Shown here: in pieces, positions 9,064 to 17,802 of the stretch | Numbering within the stretch: the stretch's first letter is position 1 | Layout: each line of letters starts with the position of its first letter | Assembly (NCBI GenBank): GCA_016800925.1 | Contig: JABCPU010000821.1 | Span: 1-25,314, forward strand | Source of the DNA: Suillus spraguei | Taxonomy: Eukaryota > Basidiomycota > Agaricomycetes > Boletales > Suillaceae | Direction: 5' to 3' | DNA length: 25,314 nucleotides | Position numbers and translations under genes: made by a program | Notes under the pieces: generated by a model | What the model was told of the DNA's origin: nothing | The model's input: only the letters and a program-made list of their open reading frames with translations | The model's database searches: none

Positions 9064-9599
9064 CAAACCCGAAAAATGCGAATTCCACTCATCCTCTGTC
9101 AAATATCTTGGTTACCTTCTATCTCCAGATGGCTTGACTATGTCGTCTGAGATAATCCAGTCTATCATTGACTGGCTGGAACCTCGGAAAGTCAAGGACA
9201 TCCAATCTTTCCTCAGATTTGCTAGTTTCTATCGTCGTTTCATCTTCAATTACTCAGATATCATAGTCCCCCTTACTTGACTCACTTGCAAGGGCATCAC
9301 TTGGAACTTTTCCAAGGACTGCCAGAAATTGTTTGAAGCACTCAAGAAAGCCTTCACTTCTGCTCTGGTTCTAACGCACTGGATTCCAGATGTCCCTATA
9401 GTGGTGGAAACCAATGCCTCCAATTATGCTATCACTGGAATACTTTCCATTGTATGCTCAGACTCAGAACTTCGTCCAGTAGCATTCTACTCTCAGACAC
9501 TGTCTGGTGCAGAACTCAACTATGATGTCAATGATAAGGAACTACTAGCCATCTATGCTGCTTTCCCAACCTGGCGACATTACCTAGAAGGCTTGTCCA
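9064..9599 (+). pseudogene. pol: RT C-terminal part and RNase H, element 1
   Basis: After the LTR the RT continues with PEKCEFHSSSVKYLGYLLSP, then PRKVKDIQSFLRFASFYRRF and a stop within PLT*LTCKG, the usual thumb and connection region. RNase H follows as VVETNASNYAITGIL, where the first catalytic Asp of the family's ETDASDYA is Asn (9413-9415) and the second Asp position is also Asn (9422-9424), then ELRPVAFYSQTLSGAELNYD and NDKELLAI. It ends abruptly at WRHYLEGLS, where a truncated LTR-B1 begins. The DHKNLEYF strand of RNase H and the whole integrase are missing. Confidence 0.9.
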
Positions 9600-10212
9600 A
9601 GTACATATGGATTAGGATATATAAACACCGTGTACCCCACACGATACAGTACCTGATTTTACCCCATTACACATACTATAGGTCAGGATTATTGTCTAGC
9701 TCTGGATCTACCCAGTAGTGGACATAGTCTTTAAAGTTCCTTATCGCTCGTTAATACATCATGCTCGTTCTCCATTACCGCTGGCATACTGCTGGACTTT
9801 TGATTGTTACTTTGACTGAACTTCTCACACTCCGCTACTTTACCGCTGAAAGTACCGTGGACTTCTTTACTGTTTCATTGCACCGCTCGCAACCTTACCG
9901 CTACCGCTGAGACCACCGCTCGACATCGCTCACCCGATGCACTGTTATTGACTGTATCTCGAAGATGGTAGCACCGCTACGCACGACACTAGTTCTGGTG
10001 GTATCATCACTGACCGCAGCAACTTACTGCTGACCACGACGCTTGTTTCGCAAATAAGTTAGACTTGGACTTGACCATACTAAATAGGCATCCCCCTTTA
10101 GGGTTGAATGCTCTTGTTCTTACAAGTGAAGCAGACTAGACGGAGCGCAAAAACTAACATACTAGTTTAGGCAGTGGTTTATCTACAGCCCAAGCTGGGT
10201 TGAATCTTTACA
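9600..10212 (+). repeat. LTR-B1 lacking its first ~350 bp
   Basis: This matches 10669-11271 of the neighbouring complete LTR-B1, from AAGTACATA to the end ATCTTTACA (10212). The first part of the LTR is gone, and so is the adjacent part of element 1 from RNase H through the integrase core. One deletion removing both is the simplest explanation. No target duplication can be expected on the left. Confidence 0.87.
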
Positions 10213-10317
10213 GTGTTCCGAGCATCCCATATTCCATGTCTCTCAGTTAGAGCCAGCAGTTCTGAACACTATCCCTAATCGCATTCAACCTCCTCCACCT
10301 CCAGTTGAAGTTGACGG
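10213..10317 (+). pseudogene. pol: Integrase C-terminal (FHVSQL) segment, element 1
   Basis: One frame reads SEHPIFHVSQLEPAVLN, then IPNRIQPPPPPVEVDG, the conserved tail of chromovirus integrase just before the chromodomain. The segment ends at ACGG (10314-10317), the target duplication of the next LTR, and the frame continues at 11276 into the chromodomain. Confidence 0.92.
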
Positions 10318-11271
10318 TGTTTTGAACATATTGGTGCTGGCCTTAAAACCCTATCTTTTGGTGCACATCTCACGTCTATAGGAATCTCCACCAGTCCAAA
10401 GGCTGTCTTACTCCTTTAGCATTGCTGGCGGCATCTCACGCTTACCACACACCATACCGACTGCTGCACCATGTTCCATGTACCAATATCCTTCCATGTC
10501 CTTGCTGCGTCCACATAGCTCCATTTTGTGCGTAGCTTGTTTATGTTCATTATCACTGATTCCACAGCAAGCCTTATTACATGTTGCCTCATGCCACAGC
10601 CACCTCGCACTATGTTTACATACAGCAGTTACTGTACTCAAGCACTACTGATCTCGCCTAATGCATCCCGAGTACATACAATTCAGGATATAAGCACTGC
10701 ATACCGCACATGATTCAGTACCTTATTTTCACCGTACTATAGGTCAGGATTAGCATCTAGCTCTGGATCTACCCAGTAGTAGACATAGTCTTTAAAGTTT
10801 CCTTACCGCTCATTAATCGATTACACTCGTTCACTGTTACTGCTGGCACACCGCTAGATTCTTGACCCCTATTCTGACTGAACTTCACGCTCACCGCTAC
10901 TCTACCGCTGAGAGTACCACGGATTTCTTTACTGTTTCTTTGCACCGCTCACACCTTACCGCTACTGCTGACTTTACCACTCATTATTGCTCACTCGATG
11001 CTACATTTCAAGTATTATCTCAACCACGGTAGCACCGCTACATACAATGCTAGTTCCAGCAACATCATTGCTGACTGCAGCAACTTACCACTGACTACGA
11101 CGCTACATTCGCACATTGGTTTGACTCAAACTTGACCATACTAACAGGCATCCCCCTTTAGGGTCAAATGCTCTTGTTTTGCAAGTGATGCAGACTAGAC
11201 GGAGTGCAAGACCACACATACTAACTTAGGAGGTAGTTTATCTACAGCCCAGGTTAGGTTGTATCTTTACA
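10318..11271 (+). repeat. Complete solo LTR-B1
   Basis: This 954-bp LTR runs from TGTTTTGAACATATTGG to GTATCTTTACA. The 4-bp duplications are ACGG (10314-10317) and ATGG (11272-11275), a single CpG-to-TpG difference. Removal restores the frame VDGEPEYEISEIL across the insertion. It is the reference for the fragments at 297-747 and 9600-10212. ORFs on its minus strand are shadows. Confidence 0.93.
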
Positions 11272-11275
11272 ATGG

Positions 11276-11491
11276 AGAACCAGAGTATGAGATATCTGAA
11301 ATACTGGACTCTAAACTGGACCATCGTAGACACCAATGCCAACTTCTATACCTTATCCAGTGGTCCAGATACAAAGGAACAGACGAAGAAACTTCCTGGT
11401 TACTTGCCATGGAACTCAGAAATGCATCAGATCTCGTAGCAGATTTCCACTCAGCATAAGCATATCTGGACACACCTGGTCCTATTGCTTG
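11276..11491 (+). pseudogene. pol: Chromodomain, element 1
   Basis: EPEYEISEILDSKLDHRR, then LLYLIQWSRYKGTDEETSW and ELRNASDLVADFHSA form a chromodomain: the EYEVEEIL strand, the (V/I)xWxxY aromatic strand and the C-terminal helix ending in FH. In chromoviruses this domain follows the integrase and is thought to steer integration to marked chromatin. A TAA at 11457-11459 sits where the tail YPDxPGP normally follows. That tail is still readable afterwards (YLDTPGPIA), ending at TGA near 11491. No LTR follows; the antisense gene at 11549 begins only about 60 bp later. Confidence 0.92.
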
Positions 11492-11899
11492 AAAAATGCA
11501 TAACAAATACAAGTACATTGAGGGCAGTAACAGAAATCTGGATCCGGACTAAGCACCAGTCTCCATTTTACATCTAGCACCCCCAGTCTCTTCTCCAGTC
11601 CCATCCACCATCTCCTCTCCAGCGCCATCCTTTTTGGATCTGGCAGGAACGGAAAGCCTAAATCTGGTCTGGATCTCCTCAAGGAGCAGGGCCAGGAACT
11701 CTGTCTGCTGTTGGAGGAAGGCCTCCATGGTAGTACTCATCTGCTCCATTGCAATCCGACTCCCTTCCGCTGCCGCAATGCCATCCTGGAGAAGTCCATT
11801 GGTCCAAGCCAGCTCCATGATGATGCCATTAGCAGTGGCCACCCAAGCCTGATCATCATACTCAACAACCTCCTCATCCGTACCTTCTATGGTCATCAG

Positions 11900-12754
11900 T
11901 GTAGTGAACAAAGTCACGCTGACCATGAAATTGCCGTTTTATACAAGTGTCTCATTACTGTCTACAGCGGCTACTGAGAAAACCCCTATAGCGAGCATTA
12001 CCCCTTTTTGCTTCACCAGTACCATTTTCACTCCATGGATCCTTGCCCCTTACCAAATCTCGCTACAAATGTCCTCCTGTCCATTCCATTTCCATCTAAG
12101 ATCCATTGGTGCGTAGCATATTCATTTCTGCCATTACTAAAGCTACAGCAAGACTTACCTTACCTTCTGTGACACTGCTTGCTCGCTGCATGCCTCTTAG
12201 CTAAATATCTCTATCTTGCTACTGTTCTCGCTATGTATTCTGTCTGTTCATGGTACATGTTAAAAAGGACTCTTTGCACATTTCAGTACTTTTACTTTTC
12301 CCTCTATGGTACACACGGTACTTAGGAATTGTCACCACTACTGTCTCTAACGGAATAAAGTCTTTCGCCGAAGTCACTATCTCTTAAGAATTGTTTTACT
12401 GCTGCATGCACCACCGCTCTTTACCACTTTCCCGCGCTTCACCACTTGCGCTACACTTTCCCATGCTTCATGTTTTACCACCAGTTTCCCAAGCCTTACT
12501 GCAGTTTTACTGCTCACACTACTGCTACTTTACCACTACTTTCCCACAGAGCGGAGGTCACCGCTAGCATCTCGCTACCTCCGATGGCATTCTTGCACCA
12601 CAGGTTGGGCAATATCGAACTATATTAACTTAGCATTCCCTTTAGAGTCAAATGCTCTTGTTTTGCAAGTGAAGCAGACTAGATGGAGTGCAAGACTCAC
12701 ATACTAGTTTAGGCTGTGGTTCATCTACAGCCCAGGCTAGATTGTATCTTTACA
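11900..12754 (+). repeat. Solo LTR-B inserted in the antisense gene
   Basis: This 855-bp LTR runs from TGTAGTGAAC to TATCTTTACA. The duplications are TCAG (11896-11899) and TCGG (12755-12758), differing only at a CpG. The minus-strand gene reads through in frame (DFLSNPMTIEGTDEE) when the LTR and one copy are removed. AATAAAG near 12353 fits the orientation. Confidence 0.92.
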
Positions 12755-12826
12755 TCGGATTGGACAAAAAATCCACTTCTGGCACATCCAGAGTGGGGCT
12801 CCTCTGACGGTGCTTGCCCTTGCCCT

Positions 12827-13598
12827 TGTTAAGACCGTACTCAAGGAGTGAAAGATCTGAAGGGCTTTGGCCTCAGTTCGTGCACTGTGCCCCTTCTCCG
12901 AGTAATGCCCCTTATTTCAGAGAGGAGATATATGTCCGAAGATCCGGAAGGAGTTGTGTGGCAGATCTGGACGTCCGAAGGTATCGGATATGATATATGT
13001 CCAAAGGTTATCCGGAACATAGGAGTAGAACGAGGATTAAGACTAGCTTCAGAACGAGTTCCTAACTAGAAACTAACAGAGATAGACTATCCGAAGATAG
13101 AGTCGGAGATATAGACTATAGGAATCAATCCCAAGTCTCGGAAGATGACTTAGAGCAGGAAGTGACTCCAGTCCAGAGGAAGCAGAATGAGCAGAATCTA
13201 AGATGATATTTGAACTAAGGTTCTATGGAGATCTACAAGTGGTTTATATACAGTAAGTATCTAAGATGGATAATCAACAAGTCCGGGACCGAGGGCTATG
13301 TACAAAGTGTAATGGAAGTCTATTTGTTAATGCGCAGCGGATCAGTAAGAACGAATCGGAAATGAAACACAGGTAATGGATCAGTGACACAGGAAGGAAT
13401 TATACACAGCCGGAGTACCGGAAACAGGATGAGTGATGAAAGGAGATAGACGCAGATATACACAAGGGAGATAGAGTGCAAGAAGTAAGCACATTCGGAT
13501 GAGCAATCCGGACAGGATCTGTGGACTGGACGGAAATAGAATCGATTGGATCTGATCGGATATGGTCGGATCTGGGATCAGAAGTATGGTATATGACA
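12827..13598 (-). repeat. Complete solo LTR-A2 inserted in the antisense gene
   Basis: This 772-bp LTR runs from TGTTAAGACCGTAC to GTATATGACA, with a perfect 5-bp target duplication GCCCT at 12822-12826 and 13599-13603. It is the reference copy for the A2 fragments at 1-296, 1861-2137, 2910-3222, 14503-14571 and 21832-21999. It shares both ends with LTR-A1 but is shorter and differs in the middle. A TATATAAAC box faces the minus strand near 13240. Confidence 0.95.
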
Positions 13599-13716
13599 GC
13601 CCTTCAGAGATGGTACCAACAGGATGCTGCCTCTTCTGACCCTTTGGTCCCTTGACAGATCCGGGCCTTCCAGGACAAGTGGCCTTGTCCTTCTGGCAGA
13701 CATCACAAGACTTGAT

Positions 13717-13764
13717 CTATGAATGTCAGATACCATCAGATCCAAAAGTCTTCAGACAACTTAC
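13717..13764 (-). other. Intron 2 of the antisense gene (48 bp)
   Basis: Read on the minus strand it has the donor GTAAGT, a branch-like ATCTGAC and the acceptor TTCATAG. It lies in phase 0. Removal eliminates two stop codons and brings the two halves of the Cys cluster into the expected spacing, which strongly supports it. Confidence 0.85.
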
Positions 13765-13866
13765 CAGGGGATTCTTCTCAGCATCACCCCACTGACACAT
13801 CCAGTCCTTGGACACACAATGAGAGCAGTATCCATCCTTTGCTCTGGATGCAGGAGCTGCCTTGGC

Positions 13867-13914
13867 CTGTACAATCCATTAGAATCCGGATCTGAAAGAG
13901 TCCATAACACTCAC
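13867..13914 (-). other. Intron 1 of the antisense gene (48 bp)
   Basis: Read on the minus strand it has the donor GTGAGT, a branch-like TTCTAATGG and the acceptor TGTACAG. It lies in phase 0 and joins the helical exon to AKAAPASRAKDGYC. The codon just before the donor is TGA, probably a decayed Arg codon. Confidence 0.75.
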
Positions 13915-13999
13915 TCAAGCCTCAATCAAAGCCCTCTGCCTCTTTTCCTCCATCTCCCTATGGATTTCCACCAACTCTATCTGCTTCAACTCCTCCTGC

Positions 14000-14502
14000 T
14001 GTCATATACCATACATTCAGGTCCAGATCAGATCCGATCCATGGACATCTGGACACCCAATCCATACATCCTAGGCCACCAAATCAATCCAGCTCACATA
14101 TCCAATCCACTGATCCACTCCAATCCATATCCATCCATATCTGATCCATATCCATATCTGACCCAGTCCATCTGTCCAATCTATGTCCATATCCAATCTG
14201 AGTTCATATCCGAACTATTCCCATGCACCTGCGCATTACCCCTTTTAGACTATACCCGTGTTTCCAGATTTTGACTATCTCTGTGCTTCTGGCTCTCGGC
14301 TCTGAGCTCCAGACCTTCAGACCTCTGGTCCTCCGGATCTATTCTATCCTAACCTCTGACATCTATGGATCATCTTTCCCTCCGGAGCTTTGCTCATATC
14401 CTGCCCTGGACTTTGTCCAGGAGTCCATCCTTCATCACTTTTACTTGGAACTTGTTCCAGTAGTCTTACCATTACTCCCTACCATCCGGAAATAGTTCCA
14501 GT
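14000..14502 (+). repeat. LTR-A1 with internal deletion
   Basis: It begins with the full family start TGTCATATACCATACATTCAGG and follows the 16492 copy to about 14300 (TCTGTGCTTCTGGCT). It then jumps roughly 500-600 bp to the GAGCTCCAGACC region and continues to AATAGTTCCAG near 14502. The 3' end is missing. Its start lies directly on the upstream end of the antisense gene. Confidence 0.82.
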
Positions 14503-14571
14503 GCCAGATCCTGTCTGGATCACCCATCCAAAAGCCTTTACTTCTCGCACTCTAACTCCCTTGTGGATATC
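14503..14571 (+). repeat. LTR-A2 short fragment
   Basis: AGATCCTGTCTGGATCACCCATCC and on to TCCCTTGTGGATATC match 2967-3032 of the LTR-A2 fragment. It is joined to LTR-A1 on the left and cut by LTR-C on the right, so the junction comes from recombination between related LTRs. Confidence 0.8.
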
Positions 14572-14978
14572 TGTTATGAACTGGGGTGGCGTCACCAGTG
14601 ACAGTGAAAAGACACAGATGGTCTGCTGGGAAAAGTACAAGGAACTAGTTCCAAGTATGATCAAGGGTTCAGCCTCAAAGACAAGTCTAAGAGGTTCTAT
14701 GAGAAGAGAGACTAAGGCTAAGGAGTGCTTAGACTTAGAGACAACTAAGGATTGGGGGTCCTTAGTGAAGAGGAATCCAGGTAAAACCCAGTAAGATTAA
14801 AGTAGGGAATACAAGTGTAGTACACTGTGCTTAAATAGAGCCATATGTGTGTATAACTGCATATCCTAATAAGGAAGGCATGTATCATACAAGCACGTTG
14901 AAGTGCACAAGTCAGGGATTTAGCATACGCGTATGATAAATCAAGCAAAAACAAAAGAAATGATGTAGGTAAATAGCA
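14572..14978 (-). repeat. LTR-C copy (diverged)
   Basis: It begins TGTTATGAACTGGGGTGGCGTCACC, the reverse of the end of the element 3 LTR at 22000-22473, and follows that LTR through the AAGGAAGGCATGTAT block. The far end is much diverged, and 14978 (AAATAGCA) is my best estimate. TATC occurs on both sides, but the outer flanks are not the same sequence, so I do not count it as a proven duplication. ORFs inside are shadows. Confidence 0.75.
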
Positions 14979-15100
14979 TTATCCTTGGTGACAAGGTGGT
15001 CTGCAAGCTGAGCTTTCACTCTGCGCACTTCGCGTTCTGCACATCCTAGTGCCAGGAAACATCTGGCCTCTTTGACATCTTGTGGGGACTTTCTTTGGCC
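14979..15100 (-). pseudogene. Coiled-coil protein fragment, unidentified
   Basis: The minus strand reads DVKEARCFLALGCAEREVRR, then VKAQLADHLVTKDNA with no stop. This helical, charged stretch has heptad-like spacing and looks like real protein rather than chance. It starts after a TGA and ends at the LTR-C boundary. It may be the tail of a host or transposase coiled-coil gene; I cannot assign the family. Confidence 0.35.
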
Positions 15101-15410
15101 TCAGCAATGATTAATGGAGGATCCTTAGACAATGTATAATAAGCATTAAATATGAACGAACTTGGAAATCTATTTACTTATGAGAGGAGGGTGTGATGAC
15201 TGTGATAGAGATATGGGATAGTTTGTGGTGTTTGTGTTGTGAATTGGTGATGGAGTATTTGAATATGGGGAATCAACCCGCTGAAGCGACATGACTAGTT
15301 GTATATGTGTGCAAAGTTCAAACATTGTCAGGAATTGCTGATATCATCTTTCTACTATGTACTCCACGAATCATCCACGATGACTCGCATATCATTCAAC
15401 TCAGGCTATC
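15101..15410. other. No supported gene; upstream of the transposase
   Basis: I see no coherent reading frame or LTR match. The stretch immediately precedes the zinc finger of the Plavaka fragment, so it probably holds that element's 5' region. No terminal repeat could be recognised. Confidence 0.4.
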
Positions 15411-15940
15411 AGTATAAACAGTATCCCTTGCCCATCTTGTGGCAAAAATTTTAAAAATAATACTCGTGTATTGCAACATGTGAATCAACCTATGTCTCGA
15501 TGCACTAAGAAACATCGCCATTTGCAACCCATCCGAATATCTTATCATTATGCCATGGGACAACACCGCAGGAACTCTTTGGATGACAACAGTTAACCTG
15601 CAAACTTAGAGATGGACAATGATATTTACCAGACCAACAGTGATATCGACCAGTTTACCCTCAATGTGCCAGTGGTAAACACTGACATCAGCCAGCAATC
15701 CTCAGCAGTCGAAGGGGGTGTGGAGTGGGGACAGGCAGTCAAATACTGTCCAAATTTTCCAAGGGTTTATACTGGAGGAATGACATCATGGTCAGTTTTG
15801 ATCAAGACATCCATGCTAGTCAAATAACCGAGGTTCCTTGGTATCCTTTTGCCAGCCAGAAAGATTGGGAGGTTGCTCATTGGTTGATGCGAACAAACCT
15901 TAGCATGTCAGAAATTGACAAATATCTAAATCTTGACTCT

Positions 15941-15994
15941 GTGAGTTTCCCTTTGGTCTTCTTAACTTCGCATGATGCCTATGTGTAATGTCAG
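15941..15994 (+). other. Intron in the Plavaka fragment (54 bp)
   Basis: Donor GTGAGT, branch-like TTCTTAAC and acceptor AATGTCAG, phase 0. Removal joins KYLNLDS to VMESSLSFHHAREL, the order seen in the family, and eliminates the stop at the ORF end. Confidence 0.8.
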
Positions 15995-16285
15995 GTGATG
16001 GAAAGTTCCCTTTCATTCCACCATGCCAGGGAGCTATGCCAGCAGGTGGAGATGTTACCATCGGGCCCATGTTGGAAGTATGAAGATGTTGTAACTGACT
16101 GCCCTATGAAATGCCCACTTCATCTATTCTATCACGATGCAATCGACTGTCTACAATCTCTTCTCAGTGATCCTCAGCTTGCAGATTGTATCGATTTCAA
16201 TTGTCGGAAGGTTTACAAGTCTGTCAATAGACTTTCTCATGTATATAATAGTTTTATGATGGGCAATCATTCATGGTACCTCCAG

Positions 16286-16338
16286 GTATGATTTATATGT
16301 GAATCTTCAGTGCTAAATGCTCATTTTACCCCCTTTAG
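16286..16338 (+). other. Intron in the Plavaka fragment (53 bp)
   Basis: Donor GTATGA, branch-like GTGCTAAAT and acceptor CCCTTTAG, phase 0. Removal joins SWYLQ to CQIPQGASLLGVI, matching the conserved context before the SSDKT motif. Confidence 0.8.
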
Positions 16339-16491
16339 TGTCAGATCCCTCAGGGTGCATCTCTGCTTGGGGTGATCTTGTCCTCGGATAAAACAAAGGT
16401 CACCAATACATCTGGTAATCGATACACTCACCCTGTCCTGATAAGCCTGGCAAACATTGCTTCTTCTTCATGTGCTAAGGCTTTGCTCCAC

Positions 16492-17802
16492 TGTCATATA
16501 CAATACATTCAGGTCCAGATCAGATCTGATCCATGGACATCCAGACACCCAATCTATACAGTCCACCCATCCAATCCAGTTCACCTATCCAATCCACCCA
16601 TCCACTCCAATCCATATCCATCCATATCTGATCCATATCCATATCCGACCCAATCTATCTGTCCGATCTGTGTCCATATCCAATCCATGTCCATATCCAA
16701 TCCATGCTTGTATCCGAAACTATTCCCACGCACCTGCACATTACTCCTTTTAGGTTATAAATGTGTCTGACTTTCGGTTATCTTGACTTCCATCTTGATA
16801 AGATATTACATACAAGTCTTATTTCCGAGTTCATAGCCTTGTGTTCCGTTGTACTTACTAATGTGTTCTGCATGCCTCAGAGATAGCCTTGGACTATCCT
16901 TACTTGCCTTCCGGCATGCTACCTACAGTATATAAACTTGTAGTACAACTCCCGCAGACCTGAGTCTGATCATTGCTTTCCTACTTCTGTATATTCCTTT
17001 GACTTCTGTATCTTGTTACCATGTCTATATAAATCTATTTCCATTCTCGCACTTGGGCTCTGGCCCTTGTAAGCTTCCGACTCTGACCTATGGGATCATT
17101 CCCTAGGCTGGAGCTTTGATCCTATGTCCTATATCCTTTTCAGACTTCGTCCGTTTCCTGTCTCTCATCCATTTCACCTCCGACTCTACCTTTGGTAGTC
17201 TTATCCTGTCTGTTTCTATTCTGGACCTTGTCCGGAGTAGTCTATACTACCTCTACACCATATCTGGACCGACTCCTCTCTAGTAGTCAACACCTCCCCT
17301 AAGATCCATAGAGCTACGCTCATTCAATCATCTGATCATCCACCCCTCCGCTCCTCTGAGCTCTAGACCTTCGGACCTCCGGTCCTCCGGATCTATTCTA
17401 TCCTATCCTCCGACATCTATGGATCATCTTTTTTTCCGGAGCTCTGCTCCTATCCTGCCCTGGACTTTGTCTAGGAGTCCATCTTTCATCTATTCTACTT
17501 GGAACTTGTTCCAGTAGTCTCACCACTACTCCCTACCATCCAGAAATAGTTCCAGCACATTCCTGTGCTCATCCAGAAGTCCTTCAGAGCTCTATCTAGC
17601 TATCCTGTCCTAAGAGTTCATCTGGACTCCGTCTGGACTTCACCATAACTCCCCTTTGGACTTCAAAATTAAGGGCACATACTCAGGTAAGGGGCACAGC
17701 GTACAAGCTGAGGCCAAGCCCCTTTTACTTTACAACCCTCCAGTACAACCCCATGTAAGACCAGGACTTCTTACTAATCTCCGGTTTTGCATGGTCGTAA
17801 CA
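16492..17802 (+). repeat. Complete solo LTR-A1
   Basis: This 1311-bp LTR runs from TGTCATATACAATAC to TGGTCGTAACA. It aligns in reverse with 7293-9063 but lacks the expanded octamer array (compare about 17325-17365). The flanks are TCCAC on the left and TCATC on the right. They do not match, and the right flank does not continue the transposase, so this copy may come from recombination between different insertions. ORFs inside are shadows. Confidence 0.9.
16929..16937 (+). promoter_or_regulatory. Putative TATA box of LTR-A1
   Basis: TATATAAAC, conserved in the other LTR-A1 copies (reverse complement near 8600) and in LTR-A2 (near 13240). A second TATATAAAT lies at 17026-17034. The orientation defines TGTCATATACC as the 5' end of the LTR. 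Confidence 0.5.

Larger units (their letters stand above)
3223..11491 (+). mobile_element. Element 1: degraded Ty3/Gypsy chromovirus
   Basis: In order and on one strand the pieces read gag capsid, gag C-terminus with a CCHC zinc knuckle, aspartic protease (DCGSS), reverse transcriptase, RNase H, the FHVSQL C-terminal domain and a chromodomain. This is the known order of fungal chromoviruses, except that the integrase core between RNase H and FHVSQL is absent. The element is split by five LTRs (3468-4410, 4777-5716, 7293-9063, 9600-10212, 10318-11271). Stops, frameshifts and lost catalytic residues show it is dead. Its own LTRs are not identifiable here. Confidence 0.9.
11549..13999 (-). pseudogene. 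Spliced Zn(2)Cys(6)-like / coiled-coil gene, split by two solo LTRs
   Basis: Read from 13999 down, a helical segment (QIELVEIHREMEEKRQRALIEA) is followed by a 48-bp intron, then a Cys cluster made from two exons: CSHCVSKDWMC, a second 48-bp intron, and CDVCQKDKATC. Spliced, the spacing is C-x2-C-x6-C-x13-C-x2-C-x6-C, as in fungal binuclear zinc clusters. A basic KGKGK linker, an acidic stretch (TDEEVVEYDDQAW) and a coiled coil (STTMEAFLQQQTEFLALLLE) follow, ending at the stop at 11549-11551. This resembles a large, uncharacterised Agaricomycete family, as far as I recall it. Solo LTRs at 12827-13598 and 11900-12754 interrupt it. Frame is kept across the second LTR and is less clear near 13604-13716. 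The N-terminus is cut by LTR-A1 at 14000, and a TGA stop lies at 13915-13917. Confidence 0.75.
15411..16491 (+). pseudogene. Plavaka-type DNA transposase fragment
   Basis: The order of motifs matches the Agaricomycete Plavaka transposases as I know them. An N-terminal zinc finger (CPSCGKNF, then VLQHVNQPMSRC, from 15429) is followed by a frame change near 15780 and FDQDIHASQ, WYPFASQKDWEVAHWLMRTN, SFHHARELCQQVEMLPSGP and HLFYHDAIDCLQSLL. The diagnostic LLGVILSSDKTKVT and GNRYTHPVLISLANI come last. Introns at 15941-15994 and 16286-16338 are needed to join the motifs. One stop (TAA, about 15595) and a frameshift disable it. The catalytic core beyond SLANI is missing because LTR-A1 begins at 16492. 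Plavaka is a cut-and-paste transposon family of mushroom genomes. Confidence 0.87.

Noticed and set aside
10408..10641. ORFs in LTR-B1 on both strands, and the similar one at 425-658
   Set aside because: Similar peptides occur because the two places are copies of the same LTR. Boundaries set by the target duplication and the chromovirus frame show that this is LTR sequence.
13723..14274. Plus-strand ORF of 183 codons
   Set aside because: It runs from the antisense strand of the spliced gene across the LTR-A1 boundary at 14000, so it is a chance fusion of unrelated sequences.
14568..14982. TATC flanking LTR-C as a target duplication
   Set aside because: The left flank is LTR-A2 but the right flank is unrelated sequence, so the four bases are likely to match by chance, and the right LTR end is uncertain.
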